From: Geobacter sp. SVR
GTDB lineage: Bacteria > Desulfobacterota > Desulfuromonadia > Geobacterales > Pseudopelobacteraceae
Assembly (NCBI RefSeq): GCF_016865365.1
Contig: NZ_AP024469.1
Location: 4,184,501 to 4,248,500 of the forward strand
DNA length: 64,000 nt
Direction: 5' to 3'
Every line of letters starts with the position of its first letter. Positions within the stretch are counted from its first letter, which is position 1. The translations under genes were made by a program, and so were the position numbers. Under the pieces are notes generated by a model. That model was not told the origin of the DNA. It ran no database searches and saw only the letters and a program-made list of their open reading frames with translations. Positions 55,635-64,000 of the stretch are shown here, in pieces.

Positions 55635-58168
55635 ATCGATATTTTACCAATGACGCCCTGCTGCTGATGCGCCACGAGATAGAACTGGCCGGCGGCAACG
55701 AAGTCTTCTTCATCGGCCGCACCAATCTGGACGGGATTGTCTGCGAAGTAGAGACCATTGCCCGCGGCAGCAAAAATGCGGTTCCGGCCATATTGTCCCG
55801 CGCCGTTGGCGGAGACGTGGTGATTCACAATCATCCCTCCGGCGACCTGACCCCTTCGGCAGCCGATATGGATATCGCCTCTGTGGCCGGCAATCAGGGC
55901 ATCGGCTGCTCCATCGTGGATAACGGCTGCACGCGCTGCTACCAGGTGGTGACCCCTTTTATGGAGAAGAAGGGAGAGCTGCTTTCACTGGACGAGATCA
56001 GCCGGATCTTCGGTGCCGAGGGGGTACTGGCTGTCAATCTGAAGGGTTTCGAACAGCGCGACGAACAGATGCGCATGGCCTTTGCCGTGTGCGAAGCCTT
56101 CAACCGCAACCGCGCCATACTGGTTGAGGCCGGCACCGGTACCGGCAAATCCCTGGCCTACCTGATCCCGTCGATCCTCTGGGCAGTCCGCAACAACGAA
56201 CGGGTGGTAATCTCCACCAACACCATCAATCTCCAGGAACAGCTGATCCGCAAGGACCTGCCCTTCCTGTCCCGCCACGCACAGGTCGAGTTCAAGGCGG
56301 CCCTGATCAAAGGGCGCAGCAATTACGCCTGCCTGCGCAAGCTCGAAAATGCCGAGGCCGAGCCGAGCCTGTTCCCGGATGAGTCCGCCTCGGAGCTGAC
56401 CGCCATCATCGAGTGGAGCAAGAGTGCCGGAGACGGCTGCCGCAGCGACCTGACCTTCATCCCCCATGCCGGGACCTGGGAGGAGGTCTGTTGCGAAGCC
56501 GACCAGTGCGGGCGTTCACGCTGCAAACACTTCAACCGCTGCTTCTTCTACCGGGCACGGCGCGAAGCCTCGGCCGCCCGGATACTGGTCGTCAATCACG
56601 CCCTGCTGCTGTCGGACATCGTGCTGCGCAGCGAAACCGGCTACGACGCCACCGCCATCCTGCCACCCTTCACGCGCCTGATCTTCGACGAGGGACATCA
56701 CCTGGAGGATGTAGCCACCAGCCATCTGTCGCAGGTGATCTCGCGCGGCGGCATCCTCAAGCAGTTGCACCGCTTGGTGCCGGCCAAGGCTGCCCGGGCC
56801 GGACTGCTGACGATCGTATCCAACCGCCTGGCGCGCGACCTGCCCGAGGCGCAGGAGGCACTTTATATCGAGCTTTCGGGGCTGTTGGAAACCCATCTGT
56901 TGCCCAAGGCACATGACCTGGCTGCCAGGACCGATGCGACCATGGACTGGCTGGCGCTGGCGGTCGAACAGGAAACCGGCAGCGCCGCGGGGAGGGAACA
57001 GAAGCTGCGCATCACGCCAGCGGTGGAAGGGAAAGCATTCTGGCAGGAATGCCGCCAGCGCCTGCACAGCCTCTCCGACGCCGTCGCGGATTACACCTCG
57101 GCCCTGCGCAGCCTGTTGCGGCGCTGCGAAGCACTTCCGGAAAAGCTGCGCGAACGCCTGTCCGACCAGCTCGTGGATATCGCCGGAATCGAACAGCGTC
57201 TGCAGGCCGTGGTGGAAGGGTTTCTATTTTATACCGCAGGGGCCGAAGGGTTTTGCCGCTGGATCGAAGTCAAGCGCGGCTCGCGCGGCCTGCAGGCAAG
57301 GCTGTGCGCTGCACCGCTGGACATCTCCGGACAGGTCAAGCAGACGATCCTGGACCGGCTCAAGACCATTGTTGTCACCTCGGCCACTCTGACGGTAGGG
57401 GGGCAATTCGAATACCTGAAAAAACGGACAGGTTTCGGACTTTTGGAAACCGCCCGCCTGGATGAGCTGCAGCTGGCCTCTCCCTTCGACTACGGCTCAC
57501 AGGTGTTCGTGGCGGTGCCGGACGACATGCCCGAGCCGACCGCTCCCGGCTTCAGGGAGGCGCTGGAGCGGCGGGTTCTGCAGGCGGTGACCATTTCACG
57601 GGGGGGCGCCTTTATCCTGTTCACCTCTTATGACCTGCTGAACAAGGTCTATACGGCCCTGGCACCGGAACTGGCCCGGCTGGGGCTGACGGCGCTGAAG
57701 CAGGGTGAAACCGGTCGCCATGCGCTGCTGGCACGCTTCCGCAAGGAGCACAATGCAGTACTGTTCGGTACCGATTCGTTCTGGGAGGGTGTGGATGTGA
57801 AGGGGGATGCCCTGCGGCTGGTGATCATCGCCCGCCTGCCGTTCCAGGTGCCGACCGAGCCGGTCCAGCAGGCGCGGGCCGAGCAGATCCAGTCATTAGG
57901 AGGCGATCCCTTCCGGGACTTCTCGATACCCCAGGCAGTGATCAAATTCCGTCAGGGATTCGGCCGGCTGATCCGCAGCCGGGACGACCGGGGTGCGGTC
58001 CTGATTCTGGACCGGCGGGTGACCACCAAGGGCTATGGCAGGACTTTTCTGCGATCTCTGCCCGATACGGAGCTGGTCAGGGGTGAGTCCGGGGAGGTGT
58101 TCAGGCGGATGGAGGGGTTTTTCAACCAGAAATCGTGTGCCACAGAGGACACAGAGAAAGGCAGGTAG
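55631..58168 (+). CDS. JAMM/RadC-type metalloprotease domain fused to DinG/XPD-like helicase
   Basis: An 845-residue fusion. The N-terminal domain (about 1-125) has a complete JAMM/MPN+ zinc motif, HxHx10D (His66, His68, Asp79 in HNHPSGDLTPSAAD), as in RadC-like proteins. It is followed by a DinG-type superfamily 2 helicase with Walker A EAGTGTGKS (near 170), a cysteine cluster for a 4Fe-4S site (CCEADQC, CKHFNRC), DEGH box, FGTDSFWEGVDVKG and QGFGRLIRS. The helicase half probably unwinds R-loops or damaged DNA 5'-3'. The role of the protease half is unknown. The last residues (KSCATEDTEKGR) come from a repeat-like sequence. The ATG at 55631 fits the family; a GTG six codons upstream is possible. 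Confidence 0.9.
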   Translation: MNRYFTNDALLLMRHEIELAGGNEVFFIGRTNLDGIVCEVETIARGSKNAVPAILSRAVGGDVVIHNHPSGDLTPSAADMDIASVAGNQGIGCSIVDNGCTRCYQVVTPFMEKKGELLSLDEISRIFGAEGVLAVNLKGFEQRDEQMRMAFAVCEAFNRNRAILVEAGTGTGKSLAYLIPSILWAVRNNERVVISTNTINLQEQLIRKDLPFLSRHAQVEFKAALIKGRSNYACLRKLENAEAEPSLFPDESASELTAIIEWSKSAGDGCRSDLTFIPHAGTWEEVCCEADQCGRSRCKHFNRCFFYRARREASAARILVVNHALLLSDIVLRSETGYDATAILPPFTRLIFDEGHHLEDVATSHLSQVISRGGILKQLHRLVPAKAARAGLLTIVSNRLARDLPEAQEALYIELSGLLETHLLPKAHDLAARTDATMDWLALAVEQETGSAAGREQKLRITPAVEGKAFWQECRQRLHSLSDAVADYTSALRSLLRRCEALPEKLRERLSDQLVDIAGIEQRLQAVVEGFLFYTAGAEGFCRWIEVKRGSRGLQARLCAAPLDISGQVKQTILDRLKTIVVTSATLTVGGQFEYLKKRTGFGLLETARLDELQLASPFDYGSQVFVAVPDDMPEPTAPGFREALERRVLQAVTISRGGAFILFTSYDLLNKVYTALAPELARLGLTALKQGETGRHALLARFRKEHNAVLFGTDSFWEGVDVKGDALRLVIIARLPFQVPTEPVQQARAEQIQSLGGDPFRDFSIPQAVIKFRQGFGRLIRSRDDRGAVLILDRRVTTKGYGRTFLRSLPDTELVRGESGEVFRRMEGFFNQKSCATEDTEKGR
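58137..58162 (+). repeat. Repeat-like tail sequence inside the helicase 3' end
   Basis: GTGCCACAGAGGACACAGAG and the bases after it match, from memory, a short repeat type often found between genes in many bacteria (CCACAGAGGACACAGAG family). Here it encodes the final residues of the helicase, an EDTEK-type tail commonly seen where such repeats enter a coding end. No second copy was found in this window. Confidence 0.4.
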
Positions 58169-58191
58169 TCAACAGGCAGGCCTGTCGGTTC

Positions 58192-58335
58192 GCAACTCCT
58201 CCTGTCCCCTTTAGGTCCTATGGGTCCTCTTATCCCAAGAAAGGGAACGTCCTATCAGGGTTTTTGCCGGAAGTTCTGCCATCGTCACTCCGGAGCGTCC
58301 TCCCCTCAGATTAAGGGGAGGTCAGGTGGGGTTAC
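58192..58335 (-). repeat. Intergenic MITE-like repeat, copy B (inverted relative to copy A)
   Basis: A 144-bp element whose reverse complement aligns with 17209-17354. The outer arms are nearly the same (GTAACCCCACCTGACCTCCC against GTAACCCCACCTGTCCTCCC; CCTAAAGGGGACAG at the far arm in both), while the centre is diverged. It fills the gap between the helicase gene and the minus-strand membrane-protein gene. Its end overlaps the last codons and stop of that membrane-protein gene. Confidence 0.85.
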
Positions 58336-58810
58336 TATTCTTCATGCGCTTTTTTGCGCTGAAATTGAAGCACTGGAAATAGGTCAAGCACATCAGCAGG
58401 AATGAGAACAGGGTGACGGCCAGCACCTGGGTGGCGCCCGGCGCCTTTTTGGCATCCGGGATCATGGTGACAAAAATCAGGAAAAAGACCACTGCGCTGA
58501 ACTTCCACAGATCTCCCAGCAGACGCTTCTTCCTCAGGGCCGCCACTGTTTCCGAAGTGATGCCGGTGGCGCAGCCCTCGATCTCGATGCCGGCATCGCG
58601 CCAGGCCAGCCGGTAGATCGGATAGATCGTAAGCAACTGGATCACAATGGTGGCGATGATGCTAGACATGAACTTTTCGGGCTTGCCCAGGAGCGCAAAG
58701 TTGTTCTGGAAGATGAATGCCACGTACACCAGCAGACATGCCAGCAAGGCCTGGACGACGCGGTAGATCAGCATGGTGCGGTTCAATTTTTTGAAGTCGA
58801 AACTGGACAT
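58322..58810 (-). CDS. Small four-helix membrane protein of unknown function
   Basis: A 162-residue protein with four predicted membrane segments (LIYRVVQALLACLLVYVAFIF, IIATIVIQLLTIYPIYRLAW, FSAVVFFLIFVTMIP and VLAVTLFSFLLMCLTYF). I do not recognise a family. The ATG at 58810 (MSSFDFKKLN) has GGAG ten bases upstream; a closer ATG sits too near the same site. The final residues Asn-Pro-Thr and the TGA stop lie inside the MITE-like repeat, so the native C-terminus may have been replaced. The gene is divergent from the downstream histidine kinase. Confidence 0.75.
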   Translation of the reverse strand: MSSFDFKKLNRTMLIYRVVQALLACLLVYVAFIFQNNFALLGKPEKFMSSIIATIVIQLLTIYPIYRLAWRDAGIEIEGCATGITSETVAALRKKRLLGDLWKFSAVVFFLIFVTMIPDAKKAPGATQVLAVTLFSFLLMCLTYFQCFNFSAKKRMKNSNPT

Positions 58811-58957
58811 TGTGTTCATTCTCCGGTGCACTCTCTGATTGCGCTGCAAACGCCCAGCGGTTATAACAGAACATCCGGGCGCTGCGCAAGCACTCAAAAG
58901 GCTGCCGGCCCATTCCTGTCCCTGCCGTTGCTGAAGCGGCAGCCCCCTGGGAGATCA

Positions 58958-59893
58958 ATGAAGCTGCTGCGGAAAATAATCCATCCGGTCATGGCGCTGA
59001 TCGCCATCCAGTTGGTCTGGATCACCCTGGTGATTTTCTGGATCTACTGGTTCGTCGGCAAACACCACGAATTCCGTGAACTGGCCGAAAAATACCATCC
59101 CGAGCTGGTGGGCAGGAGCTTCAATTGGCTGGTGATGGTCGAAGGGCTGGTCATGCTGGCGGTCATCCTGGCCGGCGTCTATATCATCTTCGTTTATTGG
59201 AACCGTCAGTCCAATCTCTATGCCCAGCAACGCACCTTCATCTCCCAGGTCACCCATGAGCTGAAATCCCCGCTGGCTTCGATCCAACTGCACCTGGAAA
59301 CCATCCGGCTGCGCCACCCTGCCGAGGAAAAGCTGGATGCCTTTGTCTCCACCATGCTGGCTGACACCGAACGTCTGCACTACCTGATCAACAATCTGCT
59401 GATGGCCGCCCGCCTCGAGCAGCGCCGCAAACCGGCCGAGCGGCGCCTGACCGACATCAGCACCCTGGTAAAGGAACATGTCGAACGGGAGCGGTTGAAT
59501 CTGCCGCTGGGGGGCAGTATTCTGATGGAAGCAGAGAGCGGTCTCAAGGCCATGGTCGACCCGGAGGAAATCGGCATGGTACTGCGCAACCTGTTCGAGA
59601 ATGCCGTGCTGTACTCCCCGGAAAGCCCCGACATCATGGTGCGGCTGGTACGGAGCGGCAAATCCCTGAACCTGGCTGTCCAGGACAAGGGGCGCGGTCT
59701 TGAGGAAAAAGAATTGAAGAAGGTCTTCGAGATGTTCTACCGCGTGCATCAGCCGGGTGAAAACGTGCGCGGGACCGGCCTGGGACTGTACATCATCGAT
59801 ACCATCATCCGCGGCTACGGCGGAACGGTCACCGTTGCCAGCAACGGGCCCGGCACGGGCAGCACCTTTACGATCACGCTCCCTGCAGTGTAA
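58958..59893 (+). CDS. Membrane sensor histidine kinase
   Basis: A 311-residue kinase with two membrane segments (VMALIAIQLVWITLVIFWIYWF and LVMVEGLVMLAVILAGVYIIFVYW) and only a short extracytoplasmic loop of about 35 residues. The kinase core has the phosphorylated His in QVTHELKSPLASIQ, NLFENAVLYS, DKGRGL and GTGLGLYI. The ATG at 58958 has GGGAG four bases upstream. It is paired with the OmpR-type regulator gene 14 bp downstream. The small loop suggests sensing within the membrane or of envelope state. Confidence 0.93.
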   Translation: MKLLRKIIHPVMALIAIQLVWITLVIFWIYWFVGKHHEFRELAEKYHPELVGRSFNWLVMVEGLVMLAVILAGVYIIFVYWNRQSNLYAQQRTFISQVTHELKSPLASIQLHLETIRLRHPAEEKLDAFVSTMLADTERLHYLINNLLMAARLEQRRKPAERRLTDISTLVKEHVERERLNLPLGGSILMEAESGLKAMVDPEEIGMVLRNLFENAVLYSPESPDIMVRLVRSGKSLNLAVQDKGRGLEEKELKKVFEMFYRVHQPGENVRGTGLGLYIIDTIIRGYGGTVTVASNGPGTGSTFTITLPAV

Positions 59894-59907
59894 CGGAAAG
59901 GGAAAGT

Positions 59908-60612
59908 ATGGACACCGACAAGCCGCACATCATGCTGGTCGAGGACGAGATCCATCTGGCGCGGGGCATCTGTTTCAACCTCGAAGAAGAAGGCTGCCGC
60001 GTCAGTCATTTCGAGAGCGGCGAAAAGGCGCTGGACGCCCTCGAAATGGAGCACTTCGACCTGGTCATCCTGGATGTGATGCTGCCCGGCAAGGATGGCT
60101 TCGAAGTTTGCAAGGCCGTGCGCAGCCTGGATGCACGCGTGCCGATCCTGATGCTGACCGCGCGCTCCGAAGATGCCGACCGGGTCAGCGGCCTGGAAAG
60201 CGGTGCCGACGACTATCTCACCAAACCCTTCAACCTGATGGAGTTCCTGCTGAGGGTTAAAGGCATGCTGCGCCGCTCCTCCTGGTACCGCCCCGATCCG
60301 GTGGAAGAGGGCTACAGCTTCGGCGACAACGAAGTCTACCTGCTCTCCTACCGCGCCAGGACCGCGCAGGGGGAGATCGACCTGACCGAGATGGAGGTGC
60401 GTGTCCTGTCGTTGTTTTTCCGCAAGGAGGGGGAAATCGTTCCCCGCAGCGAACTGCTGGAATCGGTCTGGGGGTACAGCTCCGACACCGAAACGCGTAC
60501 CCTTGACAATTTCGTCATGCGCCTGCGGCGCTATTTCGAGCCCGACCCGGGCAAGCCGGTTCACTTCCAGACCGTGCGCGGCGTCGGCTACCGCTTCAAT
60601 CGCAAGCGTTAG
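59908..60612 (+). CDS. OmpR/PhoB-family response regulator
   Basis: A 234-residue regulator: receiver with phosphoacceptor Asp56 in LVILDVMLPGKDG and the conserved Thr and Lys (MLTARSED, YLTKPFN), then a C-terminal winged helix ending in RTLDNFVMRLRRYFE and VRGVGYRFNRKR. It is the cognate partner of the kinase just upstream. The downstream small membrane protein and selB may be in the same transcript. Confidence 0.95.
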   Translation: MDTDKPHIMLVEDEIHLARGICFNLEEEGCRVSHFESGEKALDALEMEHFDLVILDVMLPGKDGFEVCKAVRSLDARVPILMLTARSEDADRVSGLESGADDYLTKPFNLMEFLLRVKGMLRRSSWYRPDPVEEGYSFGDNEVYLLSYRARTAQGEIDLTEMEVRVLSLFFRKEGEIVPRSELLESVWGYSSDTETRTLDNFVMRLRRYFEPDPGKPVHFQTVRGVGYRFNRKR

Positions 60613-60656
60613 CTCCTCCGGGCTGGCCTTCTCAAATCACATCCGAAGGATCTTAC

Positions 60657-60986
60657 ATGGATCAATTTCATCTGCCGCTGTTCCTGCTGAACACTCTGCT
60701 GGTGCTGTTGGACGCCTCTCTCGGCTTTTTCCTGGCTCCGCGCCTTTTATCGCTCTTCAATCCCGATGATCCCGAGGCCGGCGCGAGCGTGGCACGTTCC
60801 ACCCGCCGTCTCCTGCCGGCCATCGTGGCGCTGTACATGTTCTTCAACTGCCTCGGATACTTTCAGGCCCGCCCGGCCTACCTGCTGACAGTCTGCGGTC
60901 TGATCCTGACCGATCTGGCACTGCAGTTGCTGTTGCGCCGCAAGGCGCGCAGATTCGAGACGGATCAGGGGGACGAGCACCAGTGA
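60657..60986 (+). CDS. Small membrane protein overlapping selB
   Basis: A 109-residue protein with about three membrane segments ([40 protein letters not shown] and [19 protein letters not shown]) and a charged C-terminal tail. I do not recognise a family. The ATG at 60657 has GAAGGA upstream. Its TGA overlaps the GTG start of selB (GTGA), so the two are translationally coupled, which is an odd partner for a translation factor. Confidence 0.78.
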   Translation: MDQFHLPLFLLNTLLVLLDASLGFFLAPRLLSLFNPDDPEAGASVARSTRRLLPAIVALYMFFNCLGYFQARPAYLLTVCGLILTDLALQLLLRRKARRFETDQGDEHQ

Positions 60987-62893
60987 AACACCTGATCCTC
61001 GGCACGGCCGGACATATCGACCACGGCAAGACCTCTCTGGTCAAAGCCCTGACCGGCACCGACACCGACCGTCTCAAGGAGGAGAAGGCGCGCGGCATAA
61101 CCATCGAGCTGGGGTTTGCCCATTTGCAGCTGCCGGGGGGTGTCCGTTTCGGGATCGTGGACGTGCCGGGGCACGAAAAGTTCGTGCGCACCATGGTAGC
61201 CGGCGTGGGTGGCATGGACCTGGTCATGCTGGTGATCGCGGCTGACGAGGGCATCATGCCCCAGACCCGCGAACATCTCGATATCCTGCGGCTCCTGGGG
61301 GTCAAAAGCGGATTGGTGGCATTGACCAAGCGCGACATGGTCGACAACGACTGGCTGGAACTGGTGACCGAAGAGGTGCGCGAATTCGTGGCCGGAACCT
61401 TTCTGGAGCAGGCCCCCATCTGCGCGGTCTCTTCGAAGACCGGCGAAGGACTGGACTGGCTCAGGGAAGAACTGGAGCGCCTGGCCGGCGAGGTGGCCGA
61501 AAAGCGCCGCGAAGGGCACTTCCGCCTGCCGGTCGACCGGGTCTTCACCATGCCCGGTTTCGGCACGGTCGTGACCGGTACGCTGCTGGCCGGCGAGATA
61601 ACAGTGGGAGATGAACTGGAATTGCTGCCCGGGGAACGCCAGGGCAGAGTGCGCGGCATCCAGGCTCATGGCACCAGTACCGACAAGGGGCTGGCCGGCC
61701 AGCGCCTGGCCGTCAATCTGCAGGGCATCGACCTGTCCGAGGCCCACCGCGGCGATGTGGTGGTGCCCCGGGAGACCTTCCGGGCCACCCGGGCGGTGGA
61801 TGTGCGCCTGGACTACCTTTCCTCGGCTCCGCGGCCGCTGAAGCACCGTTCCACGGTACGTCTGCACTCGGCCACCTACGAGGTGCCGGCCCAGGTGATC
61901 CTGCTGGACCGCGACGCCCTGCAGCCGGGAGAGAGCGCCTACGCCCAGCTGCGCCTGAAGGAACCCGCGCTGCTGCTCTCCGGCGACAGTTACATTCTGC
62001 GGGCCTTTTCGCCCCAGGTAACCGTTGGGGGGGGCATTACCCTCGATCCGTTCCCTCCGCACCGCCGCAGGCGGAGCGCCGATGCGCTGGCCCTGCTCGA
62101 AGCGCTGGATACTGCAGAACACCAGCGCACCCTCGGGCTGATCATCGGCCAGAGCCTGTTGTCCGGCATCGGCCACGACGAGCTGCTGCTGCGTGCCGGT
62201 ATTTCCCGCAAGGTGGCCGAAGCGGCCCTGTCGGCGCTGCTCGGCTCGGGCGAGGCCATCCAGGTGATACGCGAACCGCGGATTTTTCTGGCACGAGAGG
62301 CGTTCGACACTCTGAAAAAAGGCCTGCTGGAGGAAGTGGCGGCATTCCTGTCCGCAAATCCGCTCAAGGCAGGCATGGGCAAGGAGGAGCTCAAGACCCG
62401 TCTGCCCAGACGGAGCGACCCGCGTTTCTTCACGCCGCTGCTGGCTGCCCTGGAGCGGGATGGGACGGTGGTGTCCGACCGGGAGATCGTCAAACCGGCC
62501 GGCCGGACCATTGGTGCCGCCATTGCGACCGACGGCCTGGCCGCCAGAATCGCTGCCTTTCTGCAGGAAAAAGGGATCGAGCCCCCCACCATCAAGGAGA
62601 TCATGGAGCGCTTCCGCTGCGACGAAAAGAGTGTGCGCGACAACCTGGCCCTGCTGACCAGGAACAACGACGCGGTACGCATCTCCGGCGATCTGTTTTA
62701 TGCCACGGCTGCCTTGGATGGCCTGCGGGAGAAACTGGTGGCGCTCCTGAAGGACAAGGGTGAAATCACCCCTCCCGAGTACCGCGATGTGACCGGCCTG
62801 TCGCGCAAGTTCCTGATCCCGCTCCTGGAACATTTCGACGGCGAGAAGGTGACCATCCGGGTGGGTGACAAGCGGATGCTGCGGAAGCGGTGA
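60983..62893 (+). CDS. selB: Selenocysteine-specific elongation factor SelB
   Basis: A 636-residue GTPase that brings Sec-tRNA to UGA codons by binding the SECIS hairpin. G motifs are [30 protein letters not shown] and TKRD. Domains II-III follow, then the C-terminal string of winged helices (for example [71 protein letters not shown]) that bind RNA. The GTG start overlaps the small membrane gene. It shows that the organism makes selenoproteins and supports reading the TGA at 50857-50859 as selenocysteine. selA, selD and selC are not in the window. Confidence 0.97.
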   Translation: MKHLILGTAGHIDHGKTSLVKALTGTDTDRLKEEKARGITIELGFAHLQLPGGVRFGIVDVPGHEKFVRTMVAGVGGMDLVMLVIAADEGIMPQTREHLDILRLLGVKSGLVALTKRDMVDNDWLELVTEEVREFVAGTFLEQAPICAVSSKTGEGLDWLREELERLAGEVAEKRREGHFRLPVDRVFTMPGFGTVVTGTLLAGEITVGDELELLPGERQGRVRGIQAHGTSTDKGLAGQRLAVNLQGIDLSEAHRGDVVVPRETFRATRAVDVRLDYLSSAPRPLKHRSTVRLHSATYEVPAQVILLDRDALQPGESAYAQLRLKEPALLLSGDSYILRAFSPQVTVGGGITLDPFPPHRRRRSADALALLEALDTAEHQRTLGLIIGQSLLSGIGHDELLLRAGISRKVAEAALSALLGSGEAIQVIREPRIFLAREAFDTLKKGLLEEVAAFLSANPLKAGMGKEELKTRLPRRSDPRFFTPLLAALERDGTVVSDREIVKPAGRTIGAAIATDGLAARIAAFLQEKGIEPPTIKEIMERFRCDEKSVRDNLALLTRNNDAVRISGDLFYATAALDGLREKLVALLKDKGEITPPEYRDVTGLSRKFLIPLLEHFDGEKVTIRVGDKRMLRKR

Positions 62894-62960
62894 AACAAGC
62901 GTGCCGCCGACCGATCGAGGGGCAGATTTCGAATAAATGCGACTTGCAAGGAACACATAA

Positions 62961-63116
62961 ATGACTACATTATCCTTGCGACCACCCGACGACCTGAAGC
63001 ACGAGATTGAGGTCAGGCTTCGTCGACAGCGGTTCATGGAGGCCAGCCTCAGGGTGCGCGGCGAGAGCACGCGGATAAACGCCGAATTCGAAGCCATCGA
63101 GGACGCCCCGCAGTAA
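62961..63116 (+). CDS. 51-residue ribbon-helix-helix antitoxin-like remnant
   Basis: A short ORF beginning MTTLSLRPPDDLKHEIEVRL, which resembles the start of ribbon-helix-helix antitoxins (TTLSLRLPDDL pattern). After about residue 25 the sequence loses that character, so this may be a decayed or frameshifted antitoxin. AAGGA lies nine bases before the ATG, and its TAA shares a base with the ATG of the glycosyltransferase gene (TAATG), so it may still be translated. No toxin gene is beside it. Confidence 0.5.
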   Translation: MTTLSLRPPDDLKHEIEVRLRRQRFMEASLRVRGESTRINAEFEAIEDAPQ

Positions 63117-64000
63117 TGGAACCTTCCGGTAATCCTTTTATTCCCACAGCCATCGCCGCCTACTTCGCCAAGCGCGCCGTATCCGCCCCCTGGCACATCA
63201 CCGAACCCCCAGCCGGAATATTTCACGGCGCTGTGGTCATCCCCAGCCTGGCGGAATTGCAAAACCTGCCCCGCACCCTGCATTCGCTGGCTCAAAACCC
63301 GCCCGACCTGCTGGAGCGCTTCCTGATCCTGGTAGTGGTCAACCAGCGCGGCGACGCCTCTCTGGAAGAACAGGCCGACAACCAAACCACGCTGACCACG
63401 CTGCCGCAGTGGCGACAGCGGTACGGCCTGACAAACCTGTGCTGGGTCGATGCCGCCTCCCCCAGCTGCGAACTGCCCTTAAAGCAGGGGGTGGGGCTGG
63501 CACGCAAGATCGGGCTCGATCTGGCCCTGTCGCACCTGGACTATCGCGATCACGATCCGCTGCTGGTCTGCCTGGATGCCGACACGCTGGTGCAGCCCGA
63601 CTATCTGGAGGCTATTGTCCACCACTTTGCCGTTGCAACTGCCGGCGGAGCCTGCCTTCCCTTTCGGCATCAACCGGCCGCAACGCCGCAGGGGCAGGCT
63701 GCCATCGACCGCTATGAGCTGTTCTTGCGGGTCTATGTGCAGGGACTGGAGCTGGCCGGCTCCCCCTATGCCTTTCATACCGTGGGGAGCGCCATGGCGT
63801 GCCGGGCTTCGGCTTATGCCGCAAGCGGCGGGATGAACCGGCGGCTGGCGGGTGAGGACTTCTACTTTCTGCAGCAGGTGCACAAGACCGCCGGTGTAGC
63901 CCCGCTCTCCGGCACGGTCGTGCACCCCTCGCCGCGCTCCTCGCACCGGGTCCCTTTCGGCACCGGCCGCGCGGTGGGGGACATGCTGGCCAAGGGCAAT
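63116..64000 (+). CDS. Glycosyltransferase family 2 protein (3' end cut by the window)
   Basis: The first 295 codons of an open frame that runs off the window edge. A GT-A fold is suggested by VVIPSLAELQNLPRTLHSL, the LVCLDADTLVQPDY segment (DxD-type metal site) and AGEDFYFLQQ (the acidic ED pair typical of family 2). Both fit a nucleotide-sugar-dependent transferase; donor and acceptor are unknown. The ATG at 63116 overlaps the TAA of the small antitoxin-like ORF, with GAGGA eleven bases upstream. Confidence 0.8.
   Translation, partial: MEPSGNPFIPTAIAAYFAKRAVSAPWHITEPPAGIFHGAVVIPSLAELQNLPRTLHSLAQNPPDLLERFLILVVVNQRGDASLEEQADNQTTLTTLPQWRQRYGLTNLCWVDAASPSCELPLKQGVGLARKIGLDLALSHLDYRDHDPLLVCLDADTLVQPDYLEAIVHHFAVATAGGACLPFRHQPAATPQGQAAIDRYELFLRVYVQGLELAGSPYAFHTVGSAMACRASAYAASGGMNRRLAGEDFYFLQQVHKTAGVAPLSGTVVHPSPRSSHRVPFGTGRAVGDMLAKGN

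Noticed and set aside
60965-63385. Long antisense open frame covering selB
   Set aside because: It is a shadow of the high third-position GC of selB; the plus-strand protein is unmistakable.

Overview
The window looks like chromosomal DNA of a Geobacter/Pelobacter-type member of the Desulfuromonadia (Deltaproteobacteria in older usage). It is GC-rich and gene-dense. It carries many two-component and sigma-54 regulators, a PilT ATPase, an HDOD protein, a 959-residue biotin carboxylase next to a methylmalonyl-CoA mutase and an OmpJ-like porin, and hisZ-purA. From memory this order resembles Geobacter chromosomes; no search was run. I see no rRNA, tRNA, CRISPR, prophage or insertion-sequence transposase.

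Layout. At 0.3-1.7 kb there is a sigma-54 response regulator. From 10.3 kb back to 1.7 kb is a minus-strand run: U32-family protein, ArnT-like membrane glycosyltransferase, a toxin-antitoxin pair, ArnB-like aminotransferase, dnaB, pilT, moaC and mogA. From 10.4 to 18.7 kb lie a CpoB-like lipoprotein, a LysM protein, dprA, topA, trmFO and a GlcF-like Fe-S protein. From 18.9 to 26.5 kb are an XRE-cupin regulator and the propionyl/methylmalonyl-CoA genes. From 26.5 to 32.9 kb are a structured leader RNA, the porin, a beta-propeller-like secreted protein, hisZ and purA. From 33 to 38.6 kb, on the minus strand, are a very large GH13 protein and a TPR protein. From 38.7 to 42.1 kb are an HDOD protein and def-fmt-DUF116. 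From 42.1 to 50.7 kb is a five-gene signalling block with a good sigma-54 promoter before its chemoreceptor. From 55.3 back to 50.7 kb are mtnA, glnE and a small selenoprotein. From 55.5 to 64 kb are a JAMM-DinG helicase, a small membrane protein, a histidine kinase/OmpR regulator pair, selB, and a glycosyltransferase cut by the window edge.

Main discovery. At 50719-50967 (minus) there is an 82-codon AhpD-like gene that an ordinary ORF search splits, because codon 37 is an in-frame TGA. The TGA occupies the second redox position of a CxxC motif (Cys-Pro-Thr-Sec). A 6-bp hairpin with a GGUC loop follows 17 nt downstream, as expected of a bacterial SECIS. The start codon overlaps the glnE stop codon. 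The decoding factor SelB is encoded 10 kb away.

Other notable structure. A ~145-bp intergenic element with terminal inverted repeats occurs twice in opposite orientation (17.2 and 58.2 kb), and one copy supplies the last codons and the stop of a membrane protein. A promoter-driven structured RNA with an 18-bp terminator hairpin precedes the porin. A JAMM metalloprotease domain is fused to a DinG helicase. The carboxylase alpha subunit has an insertion of about 100 residues in its ATP-grasp region. The methylmalonyl-CoA mutase has no cobalamin domain encoded nearby.
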